Made by a program: the position numbers and the translations under genes. Below, piece after piece: positions 11,662 through 22,416 of a DNA stretch of 64,000 nt; positions within the stretch are counted from its first letter, which is position 1, and each line of letters starts with the position of its first letter. The notes under the pieces were generated by a model, which worked only from the letters and a program-made list of their open reading frames with translations, had not been told where the DNA came from and did not search any database. This stretch comes from Ciborinia camelliae (lineage: Eukaryota; Ascomycota; Leotiomycetes; Helotiales; Sclerotiniaceae), in the NCBI GenBank assembly GCA_025890175.1, contig JANPYM010000007.1:1-64000 (forward strand). Reading direction: 5' to 3'.

Positions 11662-13557
11662 TCAGGGACCCGCAAGCGCAGGCGGGTAATCAGGGGCATC
11701 GGTCAAATATCCCTTGAGAGCATTTATACCGGGCGAGAAAAAGTATTCACCACCTCTCTGAACCACCCATCTATCAAGTTCAACACGTGCCTCTGTAGGA
11801 TCTTTCCCATCTGGGAGACCAATAGAACGAGGCGGATGGTGATCGAGTCGCTGGCCCACAATGGCATCAATACCGGGACCATGCTCACCGACAAATTTAT
11901 CCTTGCGATCGGGGAAGTGATTATTGCTTGCCCAGCGAGTAGTCAAGAAGTTAAACCCATTGCGAATATCACTTTGATAACAGACGAATAAAAGACCACG
12001 CTCATTCTCGTCGTCGGATTTATGCACAGCCTTTTCTTCCGGCGTAACTTCCCCTCCATAGGAGATGCCGCGACGGATGATGACTGCGTGATCATGATCC
12101 AAATCTCCGCGGGGTCTCATCTTGCGGATATGGGCTGCAAAGGGACATTTGTCGTGTTTTTCGACTGGGTGGAAGTCGAAATTGTTGGATGTAAAGAGTT
12201 TCTCATTCTTGTCATCATCAGGATTCTCATCAACCGGGGTGCCTGAGCATCGAATTAACCATTGATCAAGTGCATCCAACTCAGAAAGTGGGAGACACAT
12301 ACCATTCTTCCAACGACCCATTAAGTATGCTGCAAGCTTTTCCTTGGGATTATCAGAAGTCTCAGCGTAGGGTGCATGGTGTTTGTTATCTTCTAGCCAT
12401 CTGATGATGTATGTGATTAGTTCAAGACATCATGGCAAAGCAGGTAAATCGGCTTACTTGTCAAACTCAGGAACAAGTTGTTGAAGATCTCGAAAGACGA
12501 GAAAGCTTCCATCTTCTGCCCAATCTGGTTGATTCATGTCATCACCGTCATGCCTTGCGAGGATCAATCTGAAAGTTTGAGCAACCTTTGGTCAGCTGAG
12601 ATGATCAAAATTAAACAATTTCATGAGAATCTTACCCCGGCTTTACAGCCCTGGGCTCTTTATTAATGGGCGTAACCTCATCCAATCCCTCGATCAGCGG
12701 CTGGCTGATTCCATCCTCAAAACCAAAGCTGGGGATAAACGTTAGATTTCCATATTTTACATTGGGGAAAATGCTTACTGCTCTTTGCCCTTATCCGGGC
12801 GAGTTCGGCCTTGTTTGGTAAGAGGAAATTCAAGTACTGGGTCGTTGCTGACCAAATAAGTATCGGCATCACCACTGCCGGGTTCCTTAAGGAAATGCTC
12901 CTTAACCCGATTTACCTGGTAAGTCAAATCATCTTCACGGCTCGCTGTGACCAGAAACACTCCATCAATCAAACGTTTTGGAGATGGTTTATACTGTTCT
13001 CGAATTTCTTGTGGGTTGTCCCAGCCCTCACCAACCAGATCATCGTACATGCCCTTCCCAAACAGACCACCCCTAAGCTGGTTTTTTCGAAAGATCTTGG
13101 ACAGCTCTCTGTCTTTCTTGACAGCACCTTCGTTGAAAGTAAACTTTCCCAGCTAAGAATATGCGTTAGCGGATATTAATAGATGGTAGAGGCACGTATA
13201 ATAACCTACAGCTGCTAAACCCGTCGAGGCAAAGGCAATATTGACACCGGGCAAGGACTGAACCTTGGCTGGTCGACCTGACTCTTGAGCTTGAATCTTT
13301 GCCGCGAGGATCTTGTTCTTCATATCACATGCGTCCTTTGCACTCGTGATTCCGCCATTTTGTACAAAAGTCCTGAGCCGAAGTTTAAAATCCTCTGGTT
13401 TTCTGATTTTGAAGAAAAGAAACGTTTGAAATCTTTTCGGCAGACCGGGCCTGAGGAAAACATGCGATAAGTACGAGTAGATATCTTGGAAGGGCATCGA
13501 TTTGAAGACTTACCAGATATCGCCCTGAATGTTGGATTTTCTGGCTATCCAACTCAT
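11662..13557 (-). CDS. DyP-type (dye-decolourising) haem peroxidase
   Basis: Six exons (13557-13514, 13450-13210, 13152-12779, 12728-12636, 12568-12458, 12400-11662) with introns of 50-67 nt give 533 residues. The start MSWIARKSNIQGDIW and PGLPKRFQTFLFF match fungal DyP N-termini. The distal GxxDG motif is GFEDG with Asp225. The proximal haem ligand is His378 in CPFAAHIRK, and the catalytic Arg lies in IIRRGISYGG (about 398). DyPs use H2O2 to oxidise dyes, phenolics and other substrates. No signal peptide is visible, and an in-frame stop just upstream argues against a longer N-terminus, so the enzyme may be intracellular or leave by another route. The gene is divergent from the galactose oxidase at 15383. 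Confidence 0.92.
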
Positions 13558-15022
13558 GGTTCCGGATAGCACAGAACCCTTAATTTAGAAAACGTGTAAG
13601 ATCTGAATTGTTTTCAAAGGTTGAGTATGAAGAGCAGATATGGCATATTCGGGGGGCATGACTTTCATCTTATGGATTCCAGAAGAATCAAGTACCACTT
13701 CTGGTGCACAAGTCTCAGTGCTGAAAGATCCACAAAGCTCTGAGGTATACAGCCAGGGCCCATGAGATCTTGATACCGGTCAACCTTTGGAATGAGTCGC
13801 TCTGAAAACAGCTATTCGGTTATCTGGTAACAATGTTCGTCAATAGAACCATATTAATTAGCGAAAGTAATCCACGCTACACTGAATTGGACGAGGCATG
13901 TTCCGCGTCACAATATCAGTTATCTGATGAGTAATTGGTCCCCAGACCAGACCATCCATCCTACTTCTGCAAGAGGAAATTTGAGGATCGGTAATTGGAA
14001 AGAGATCATAGGATAATTCTCTACCGACAGCCGTCGATCTGTGCGATCTAGATCCAAGTAATAGTATCTAAAGATGCATGTATCTCCGTTATACAGATTC
14101 AATTTCCTCATGTGGACATTCAAAATCAACCAGGGTATAAGTGTACATCATCATATTTTAGTTCTGTAATGACTGAATATCGTCAAAATCAGCACATACA
14201 ACTTGCCAGCCTTGGTGTAGCTTTGGTTATTCTGTGATACTGCGGCTGAAAGGTCAGCATTAGCATATTAATCAAAATCGAAGTGGGGTAGCATAGAACA
14301 ATAGTGAAGCAAACATAAGATTAGTTCCACATAGGTGTTTCAATTCCTCGGGGGTTCCATGTCGGAATTTAAGTTCCTAGTAAAACTGCCCTAAACAATA
14401 GCTGAAAGTTCAAAACCAAAGCATTGTAAAGTGTCGAGAGGCAGGTGTTGGGTCGTTGAAAAAAGAACCTCCACGTACTAAAGTAATATAGTTTTAAGCT
14501 CATCTCAATTCTCCTTGATATTATTGGAGAGGATTCAAACCAGTGATGTTACTTCATGTGCCGCTGTTGCGGAATGCTCAACTTGAAGCTCCACCTATCT
14601 AGCCTTGCTAGCTTTATATCCGTTGTATAAAAAGGCGGCATAAAAACTACCTAGGTAGCTGAGTTGTGGAGATAACGATAGCCGAACATATTTGGTCCAC
14701 CTTCGGTTCCACAGATCTTCGATGCGGGTCTTCCCGATTAAACTCCCTAGTATGATCGACATTTCGCTACTATCTGAATCAATAAAGGGCCTCCAATGAG
14801 TTTCTAAGCATATCTCCGCGCTAATGACCAAAAGGAAATAAGTCATGGCTTGTAGATCTACAAGCTGAGGATATCCTGGAAGAGTCGAAGCTTTGTATTA
14901 GCTGAAGAAACTTGTATCGACTGCAAATGTCATCAAGAAAGATGCAGCCAGCTATTAAAATTACATCAGGTGATGTCTCTTTAAGTGATGTAGAAACTAC
15001 ACCGATCATTTTCTTTGGGTAT

Positions 15023-15085
15023 GTTGTTATAAAATAGTTCTACATACACTAGCTCGAAACAACAAAACAATAAGTTCAATAGGGT
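15023..15085 (+). repeat. Dispersed repeat copy (possible LTR terminus)
   Basis: The block begins TGTTGTTATAAAATAG and contains CTACATACACTAGCTCGA and AAGTTCAATAG. Matching blocks occur at 23035, 29170 and 53455. Sequence before TGTTG differs at three of the sites, so the TGTTG boundary looks like a real element end. Confidence 0.55.
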
Positions 15086-15288
15086 ATGGAGAATCCAGTT
15101 CCATGACACAGTCATCTCAAACTCACAGCTGAACTCTGCAGCTCCATTGGACTATTGACCTCCGTTCCTTCATATGCGGATTGAAGATCTCTTAATCCAT
15201 CAATAGCCGATGTCCAAGGCATGGCTTTTCGTTGAAGAGCTACCGCAAAATTACTTAAGCAAGTTAGTAACTGCATTGCAAAAGTACT

Positions 15289-15295
15289 TATATAG
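15289..15295 (+). promoter_or_regulatory. TATA-like element before galactose oxidase
   Basis: TATATAG lies about 90 bases upstream of the ATG at 15383, at a plausible distance for a fungal core promoter. Assigned by motif and position only. Confidence 0.3.
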
Positions 15296-15382
15296 ATACT
15301 TTTCCCTACCATCGTCGTTCTCCAATAGCGCCCTGATCACATTCTCATACACCTATTTCTTGATATTTTCTTATTCCTCGGG

Positions 15383-17560
15383 ATGAAGTTGCATTGGACT
15401 GAGGTGCTCCTCGGAGTCTCTATAGCAGGTGTAAATGCCGTCAGCAATTATATGACAGAGGCAAGCAGCTCCGAGCGCATCTCTGGCTATGGCCCCGTAG
15501 ACGAGCCTTCATGGGAACCTACATTCATCGATGAATCACGTCCATATCAAGGCATTCGAGTTCCCCGCCGAGAGTGGGAGTTGGAATGCAGCAGTGCCGA
15601 TAAAGAATACCCGTGTCAGAGTGCTATCGATGGAAGTAACACAACTTCTTGGCATAGTCAATCTCATTCTGATGGACATAGCATCATAGTAGATCTTAAA
15701 AAATACTATGCTATCAGCGCTCTTGTCATTCTACCTCCAATTGATACGGGGAATGAAGGTCTAATCACCCAACACGAAATATACATCAGCAGCAATAAGG
15801 AGGACTGGAAAGGTCCTATAGTGTATGGAATGTGGCCTAGCACAAATAGACAGCGATTATCCGCTTTTGAGCCCACATCCGCTCGATACTTAAAGCTCAA
15901 TGTTAGCGCCGAGGTCAATGGCTCATCCTGGGTCGGCATTTCTGAGCTCAATATCTATGCGACGCAATACACCATCCCTCAAAATCCCAAATTCGGTCTC
16001 TGGGGCCCTACTCTCGATTTTCCCGTCGTTCCAGTTGCTGGTGCTCAAGAAGCTTCTGGGAACATTGTTCTTTGGTCATCATGGGCTTCAGATCAATTTC
16101 ATTCAACACCAGGAGGACAGACAGCAATGACCCGGTGGAACCCTGTAACGAATGAAGTTTCCGAACGCATCGTTACCAATACTTCGCATGATATGTTTTG
16201 TCCGGGGATTGCTATTGACGGTACTGGTATGATGGTTGTTACTGGCGGCAATGATGCATCACAGACTAGTCTATACAATTCTTCCGCAGATCAATGGATC
16301 AAGGGGCCTGAAATGGCACTACGTCGTGGGTATCAAGCGTCAACAACCCTCTCTGATGGACGAGTGTTTGTTATTGGTGGGTCTTGGGCTGGAGGGTCAA
16401 ACGTTCCAAAAGATGGAGAAATTTACGATCCCATCATCGGAAACTGGTCCCTACTTTCCGGGGCAACAGTCAAAGAAATGTTGACTGATGACATGGAAGG
16501 TCCATGGAGAGCTGATAATCATGGTTGGCTCTTCGGATGGCAGAATGGAAGTGTTTTCCAGGCCGGGCCTAGCCGAGCTATGAATTGGTACTTTACAGAT
16601 AGAAATGGTAGTGTTCAAGGGGCTGGAGATCGCTTAGAGGACGAAGATTCAATGTCTGGAAACGCCGTGATGTTTGATGCGACGGCAGGTAAAATTCTTA
16701 CTATCGGAGGTTCCCCTGACTATGATAAATCCTGGGCCACCAGCAATGCACATGTCATTACTCTCAAGGGACCTGGAGAAAAACCAGATGTTCAACTTGC
16801 TGGAAATAATGGTACGATGCATTCAGAACGTGTTTTCCACTCTTCTGTCGTTCTACCGGACGGAACTGTTTTCATTGCTGGTGGTCAGACCTTTGGAATT
16901 GCCTTCAATGAGGACAACGTACAATTCGTTCCAGAACTATATGACCCGAAAACTGACACTTTTACGGAGCTAACTGGAAATAACATCATTCGGGTTTACC
17001 ACACATTGTCAATCCTTTTGCCTGATGGACGGGTTTTGAACGCGGGTGGTGGGCTTTGTGGTAACTGCTCAGCCAATCACTATGATGGTCAAATCTTCAC
17101 ACCCCCTTATTTATTAACTGAGAAGGGGGAACTTCGGTCTCGTCCAGAGATTATCTCGCAACTACCATCTCAGTTGAATGCCGGCGATACGTTGGAGTTC
17201 ACTACTAGTATTGTCATTCATTCTGCCTCCTTGGTTCGCATTGGCAGTGCAACGCATACAGTCAACACCGACCAGCGACGCGTCCCCCTTCCGATTAATT
17301 ACCTCCATTTGTACAAAAACCGATATGTAGCCCATCTTCCGGCCGATTATGGTATTCTAATCCCCGGATACTGGATGTTGTTTGTGATAGACGAACATGG
17401 GACACCTAGCATTGCGCAAACTATCTTCATTGCCACTACCAAAATAATTAGTTCCAATGATAAGACGCAAAACCAAATGGGGCTCTTTGAGTCCTACTGG
17501 CAAAATTGGAAGCCGACACTTATGGCACAATTTACGCGTCCGGGCCGAGAATTGATCTGA
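15383..17560 (+). CDS. Secreted galactose oxidase-type copper radical oxidase (AA5_2) with F5/8 type C domain
   Basis: A single exon encodes 725 residues. There is a signal peptide (about residues 1-19), then a discoidin-like carbohydrate-binding domain (about 60-190), a seven-bladed kelch catalytic domain (about 200-570) and a C-terminal immunoglobulin-like domain. All copper and cofactor residues of Fusarium galactose oxidase can be placed: Cys273 (MFCPG) and Tyr317 (RRGYQAS) for the thioether cofactor, Trp335 (GGSW) stacking on it, Tyr539-His540 (RVYHT) and His625 (ATHTVNTDQRR). Spacings are almost identical to the Fusarium enzyme (44, 18, 222 and 85 residues). The retained Trp favours true galactose or primary-alcohol oxidation with H2O2 release, over a glyoxal oxidase. 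An extra tail of about 45 residues follows the usual end. Confidence 0.93.
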   Translation: MKLHWTEVLLGVSIAGVNAVSNYMTEASSSERISGYGPVDEPSWEPTFIDESRPYQGIRVPRREWELECSSADKEYPCQSAIDGSNTTSWHSQSHSDGHSIIVDLKKYYAISALVILPPIDTGNEGLITQHEIYISSNKEDWKGPIVYGMWPSTNRQRLSAFEPTSARYLKLNVSAEVNGSSWVGISELNIYATQYTIPQNPKFGLWGPTLDFPVVPVAGAQEASGNIVLWSSWASDQFHSTPGGQTAMTRWNPVTNEVSERIVTNTSHDMFCPGIAIDGTGMMVVTGGNDASQTSLYNSSADQWIKGPEMALRRGYQASTTLSDGRVFVIGGSWAGGSNVPKDGEIYDPIIGNWSLLSGATVKEMLTDDMEGPWRADNHGWLFGWQNGSVFQAGPSRAMNWYFTDRNGSVQGAGDRLEDEDSMSGNAVMFDATAGKILTIGGSPDYDKSWATSNAHVITLKGPGEKPDVQLAGNNGTMHSERVFHSSVVLPDGTVFIAGGQTFGIAFNEDNVQFVPELYDPKTDTFTELTGNNIIRVYHTLSILLPDGRVLNAGGGLCGNCSANHYDGQIFTPPYLLTEKGELRSRPEIISQLPSQLNAGDTLEFTTSIVIHSASLVRIGSATHTVNTDQRRVPLPINYLHLYKNRYVAHLPADYGILIPGYWMLFVIDEHGTPSIAQTIFIATTKIISSNDKTQNQMGLFESYWQNWKPTLMAQFTRPGRELI

Positions 17561-19585
17561 ATAGTTTAATTCAATCGTGTATCGATTAACGGTCAAGTTG
17601 TCAGAGTATAATAGTATAATTCATATCCAGAGTGCCCTTGGATTATAATTCCATGCTCGAAAATTGAATTGAGAGTTCTAAGGTTAAAGTAGAATGAGTC
17701 TCATGGAACGTGAAAATAAATTTACAATAAGAGTGGAAAGCGTGCGATTGGCTTTCGAATCAAATAAACATTTTTCGAAATTCATAACCACATGATCGCT
17801 AGATATACTGCAAGAATACTTGGATATCTGAATCTTTCGATTGTGTCGATCTCTTCTAATTGTCGTGGAGGTAGAAACGTCACGCTGGACATTGCTGTGA
17901 TTCCCGGTGGGGTTAAAGGTATGCTCGTAACGTGACTGGAAGATTTTCCATTCAGCATCAGGGAATAAAAGCTCTCCAGTTAAGCAGTAGAGCGCGAAAA
18001 AGATTCAATTGTATGGGGGTTTGAAAAATTGTGAAGCGTGTCCAGGAACTAGAAATGAGGGTTGTACATGAGAACTCAGTGAAGAACATAGCTTCTATCC
18101 GAGATATTACTGGATCCAGGTAGAAGGATGAACTCTTTGGTTCTCTGCTCGCAATATCTATTATCTCCATCCAACCGATTGGTACCTAGGATTTGGTTGC
18201 GCAATATTAGCATACCATTTCTTCTCGTCCTATGAACGAGGTTTGGTACCATTTAATTAAGAACACCGAACTCAAGGATTATTCTACTCTGTATAGATTG
18301 AATGTGCCCAAATATAATCGTTTACCAATTTTGATGTTATATCAAAGGATTTGTTGAGGCTACAAACGTATAGCACTTCAAGTCTTCGACTGCTGGTCAT
18401 AATTCTAGGAATTTTGATTGCGATTCTTCTTTCACCAAACGAACAACAATTTTCTGGGGATCAGCAGATGATTGGAAAGGTTGAGCAAAGTTGAGAGACA
18501 GTGAGGCCATGGCCACATTCAAAATTTTGTATGATGTTCGATGATTCGCAGATCTATAGACCCTTTAAACTCCAGCCGCTAGAAAATCACATATATTAGT
18601 TGAGGATAGGCATTCCATTCAGTGCATCAAAATGCCGCATATACGCAAAAATTTTGATATATCAACATTTTTACGACAAACACTGAGTGGCTGTCTATAC
18701 AACAGGACTTCAATCCATATTATCATCTTCTCGCAAGGAGGGTGCAATCCTTCCAGTGGGCCAAGTAACTTTATCTCCTCAAATATTCTCTTGGGGGTTT
18801 TAACGAGCTTATATTATCGACTTACTTGATTGTGCTATAGCACCGACCTCATTCATTTTATGGAGAGACTATTAGTGTTTTGTTACGAAATTTTCCACTC
18901 ACGGTTACTATCAAAGTACTCATAGTGAGATCAGTCATTGTTCAACGACATCTATTCAACTCAATAGTTCACAACGTGTGAGACAATATATATTCCATAT
19001 AAACATAAAGAGAAAGCAAATGGAGACAAGATTACCAAAGAGTTCTATAATCAGGAGCTGGTCAAAAATTTCAAATCCCAGGCAAGCTCATTGTGGCTGC
19101 ACCATCGAAGAAAATGCGGTTTTGAGTAGATAGTTGTCAGATGAAGCCGCTCAAAGTGGCGCGATATGCCGGGGATTTCCAAAAAATAGTCCAAATTGGA
19201 ATAAGCTCTAAGAGCATTATTTATGACTGGAAGCCTAACTATGAGTCATTTTTATGTCTGCTTTTAAACTTCAAGCTGTTATTTATTTTATATCCTGCGC
19301 ACCACCCTCAACAAACTCAGAAACACATAACAAACAATACCCAAAACTGTTATTTGAACCGCGTTTTCACAGTTCTCGCCCATCAAACAAGATCTAAACC
19401 ACCATTTCCCGGTCTCGTCGCCTCACATCTTCACACATTTTCTATCCCTTTGAACTCGACACACTTGTTAAATTTACAGAGCTCACTTAAACGACTTCCA
19501 GCATCGAGACTTGGTTAGTACTTCCTTCTTCCTATATTTTAAAGCAGCGCTTACAATCTAAAGTTTTTTCCTGGACACTTTCAAC
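17561..19585. other. Intergenic
   Basis: Short frames only, none with a recognisable domain or convincing splice structure. The last 300 bases (C-rich, ending at 19585) look like the 5' leader of the NSS-repeat protein. Confidence 0.5.
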
Positions 19586-20203
19586 ATGTTGTTTTACTAT
19601 TTGGCTATTTTGATAGTTCTCGTGGCGGAAACTATTGCTGCCCCAACCGCCATGTTCCTCGCTCGCAACTCTAGCAACTCTAGCAACTCTAGCAACTCTA
19701 GCAACTCTAGCAACTCTAGCAACTCTAGCAACTCTAGCAACTCTAGCAACTCTAGCAACTCTAGCAACTCTAGCAACTCTAGCAACTCTAGTACACCCCA
19801 GTCACTGATCATCGACACAACCTGCGATCAACTTCCCAAAAATTTCTGTCACTACGCTTTTTACACCGATTTAATCTCGGCGGTTACAACCATCCAGGAT
19901 CATAATTGCACCTATTATGGCCAAGACTATTTCACTTTCAACTTGACCGAAGACCCTTCCGGCATTGAGCCCATCGAGTTTGAAAACCATGTTTGGATCA
20001 TATCAAACTTCACCCAGTCGAATGCATCAGAGGCGGTAGTTAGCTATGATTTCATCTCTAACCCAATTCTTCAGTGGTTGGGCAAAAGTTACACTATTCC
20101 CCTACAATGGTCCTATCAGGACGACTCTTTGGAGATACCACAGGTCCCCTCGGGTATAAACCAAGAGTTGGCCTCTGTTTTTGGAACTTGGATACCCTGT
20201 TAG
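19586..20203 (+). CDS. Secreted protein with a (Asn-Ser-Ser)14 repeat
   Basis: A single exon gives 205 residues. The signal peptide covers about residues 1-19 (MLFYYLAILIVLVAETIAA). A run of fourteen uninterrupted NSS triplets follows (about residues 28-69). The mature domain has five Cys (CDQLPKNFC, NCTYYG, terminal IPC) and further N-glycosylation sequons (NCT, NLT, NFT, NAS). Each NSS is itself an N-x-S sequon, so the tract could be a dense glycan stalk, though neighbouring sites cannot all be occupied at once. No family recognised. The small size, secretion and Cys content fit an apoplastic or cell-wall protein. Confidence 0.75.
   Translation: MLFYYLAILIVLVAETIAAPTAMFLARNSSNSSNSSNSSNSSNSSNSSNSSNSSNSSNSSNSSNSSNSSTPQSLIIDTTCDQLPKNFCHYAFYTDLISAVTTIQDHNCTYYGQDYFTFNLTEDPSGIEPIEFENHVWIISNFTQSNASEAVVSYDFISNPILQWLGKSYTIPLQWSYQDDSLEIPQVPSGINQELASVFGTWIPC
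19667..19792 (+). repeat. 9-bp coding minisatellite, 14 units
   Basis: Thirteen perfect copies of AACTCTAGC are followed by one AACTCTAGT, all in frame. The repeats are identical at the third codon position as well, which points to recent expansion by slippage or unequal exchange rather than selection on the amino acids alone. Length changes would stay in frame. Confidence 0.97.
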
Positions 20204-21478
20204 TGTTCAAGGGATCTGGCGTTTGTGGTGGTGGTTATATATTCCGTTTGAATCAAGATCAACAATATTGGTTAGCATTTTAGGTTGGGGTTGGAAGGGA
20301 GAGGGGGGGGTCGATTTGTATGTAACGGGGGATTTTAAGCTGCCATATCGCACAATAGTGATAGGCAAAACGTGAAATTTTCAATAACTCCCTTATATCT
20401 CTCTGTGATCAAACACTGAACGGTGTGAATGTGATCTTTTCTCTTCTGTCTCTGATTCCATGGAATAATGATTGTAAATTTGATGAAATCCAAGTTATTG
20501 TTGGCGTAGTCCTCTTTACGCATGCTAGTCCTAAAACCATACTTTGAACCTCAAAATGAGTCCTTTCTCGGTTCTTGGCAAATCACCATCACTTATTGAT
20601 CTATGGCATTGCTGAAGGGCTACAAGTTCACCGGTCTACAATCTGGAGCCTATATATCTTGAGGGATTGAAGATATTTTGTCAATATATCTATACTAATC
20701 TTTGGCAAACATTGAAGTTCAATCACTTATAAGTTTGGTGGGTTGAGGAGCTCTCATACGAAGATTTACTCGTGAAAATGTAAAGTACAAATTCATTGTT
20801 CAAATAGTTTTCAAGATTTCATCAGCTACCCAATATCATAATAAGAATCTTGATGACTTGGGGGAGCGTCATAAATTTCCTGTTTTTCAATCATATTAAC
20901 ACACTTCACCTCTCTCCAATATCATAACAAAAATCTTGACGACTTGGGGGAGCCTCATAAATTTCCCGTTTTTCAGTCATATTGACATGCCTCACCTCTC
21001 TCTCCTTATTTCAAATTGCTCTCACCGTAACATATCTCAAGTTCTCTATAACTCGCTTGCATCACTGACTCATAATTAATCTTTACTCTCCTTATGACAT
21101 GCAATAATTAATTCTATAGCTCATGATGACCGCAACAGTAATCAATACCAACCATTTGAGGGCTACATACGTTTTCTACCTTTTACAATCTTTTTTAACC
21201 AACTTCAACCGCACACAACCAAATACGTACCAAGCATTTGAACATCTCCCAACTACAAACAAAACCAAACAAAACCAAACATAACATAACAAACTAGAAG
21301 ACGGCTTATTCTTTTATGTTTCATAGTTACCAAACTTGGAAATACAAGCTCAGCAACGAAGACCATCACATCTCCCGTCGTTAAACCCAAGAAAATAAAC
21401 GATAACTCAATCACTTTGGGCAAGTTTACAAGGCTCCTTATTCTCACCACAACTGACAAATTATGTAAACAGACCAAA
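20204..21478. other. Intergenic with one 86-bp tandem duplication
   Basis: No gene seen. It contains the duplication at 20830-21001 and, near 21258-21290, short CAAAACCAAA-type repeats in what is probably the leader of the pseudogene at 21479. Confidence 0.5.
20830..21001 (+). repeat. 86-bp direct tandem duplication
   Basis: Unit 1 (20830-20915) and unit 2 (20916-21001) both begin CCAATATCATAA and both contain GACTTGGGGGAGC and CATAAATTTCC. They differ at about ten positions. Purpose unknown. Confidence 0.85.
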
Positions 21479-21919
21479 ATGAAGCTCATCATGGTCTCCC
21501 AAGTTTTCCTCGGCTTCGTTTCCCTTATCCTCGGATCTCCCTTGCCTTAGCCAAACTCACTCACTCCACTCTATACACCCGGTAACCAATCATGCATGGT
21601 TCTCATCTATCCAGGGTACTGCACCATCGATATTCAAGTCAATAACAGCACCTTGTTAAATCCCTTCAACATCACTCTATATGATGAGCAGTGTGCCAAT
21701 ATTTGCAGTGAGAGTTTCAATACTCTTGACGCCCCATTCACTTGGAACCCAGACTGCATCAAAGGTCACAATATGACCATCTGTCTCGACGCGAACGGAT
21801 TTTTGAATCCAACTTCTTACGATGGCAGTCAAGTTTATATAGCAATTTTGACTGGTGGAGATATCAACGTGGTGACATATCGTGGCATGTTTAAGTGTGC
21901 AAACTCGAGCAATGATTAG
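21479..21919 (+). pseudogene. Small secreted protein gene, stopped by nonsense codon and truncated by a MITE
   Basis: ATG at 21479 opens a signal peptide (MKLIMVSQVFLGFVSLILG). An in-frame TAG interrupts it after SPLP, and the same frame then continues for more than 110 codons with Cys-containing motifs (MVLIYPGYC, YDEQCANICSE, CIKGHNMTICLD, GMFKCANSSND). The TAG at 21917-21919 is the first three bases of a MITE; beyond the element the frame continues into an Ala/Ser/Thr-rich tail (from 22409). Without that TAG the internal ATG at 21596 could still give a product lacking a signal. A related copy, also broken, lies at 23142-23563. Confidence 0.75.
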
Positions 21920-22408
21920 ACTGCGCAACGGGGCCCCGCGGGGCGGGTATTGGAGCTAGCGGGTTATTTGCAAATAATCTGTATGTAGGGCGAGTAATGC
22001 TAAATCCCAATAAGTACCCTGTGTTTTGTATAGGTTATTTGCAAATAATTTGTAAATAATTTATTTATTCGCAAATAAATAAATTATTTATATATTTGTA
22101 AATTATTTATAAATTTGTAGATTATTTATGAATTATTTATAAATCTCACTTATTTTTTAAAGTTACTCACAACTTTTATATTAATTTTTATATTAATTCA
22201 AAATATTTAGTATAAAACTATTTCTAATTTTTATAAATATTTATAAAGATAGGTTATTTACAAATAATTTATATCCGCCTTATACGAAACGGGTAATTTT
22301 GAAATCCCAACAAAGCCCCGCGGGGCGGGTAGAAGGTCTCGTGGGTAACCCGCAGGGCAAATAATTTGCGGGTACCCGTACGGGGCGGGTTTTTTTCTGC
22401 GCAGTCTA
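21917..22408. mobile_element. hAT-type MITE, 492 bp, with 8-bp target duplication
   Basis: The element has 11-bp terminal inverted repeats, TAGACTGCGCA and TGCGCAGTCTA, flanked on both sides by GCAATGAT (21909-21916 and 22409-22416). The 8-bp duplication indicates a hAT transposase. There is no coding capacity. Subterminal parts are GC-rich (GGGGCCCCGCGGGGCGGG) and the centre is AT-rich with repeated AAATTATTTA words. It is inserted inside the reading frame of a small secreted protein gene. Confidence 0.92.
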
Positions 22409-22416
22409 GCAATGAT

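Larger units (their letters stand above)
13558..15382. other. 1.8-kb divergent intergenic region between peroxidase and galactose oxidase
   Basis: It contains only short minus-strand frames (14129-13920, 14846-14595, 15009-14821, 15312-15112). The last ends in a good splice donor (AGCT then GTGAGT), so a decayed or unresolved small minus-strand gene is possible, but no domain is recognisable. One copy of a dispersed repeat sits at 15023-15085. Both flanking genes are transcribed outward, so their promoters lie here. Confidence 0.45.

Noticed and set aside
19597..19818. Minus-strand frame coding a long Glu-Leu-Leu repeat
   Set aside because: It is the exact antisense of the NSS minisatellite; the plus-strand frame has the signal peptide and a continuing Cys-containing domain.
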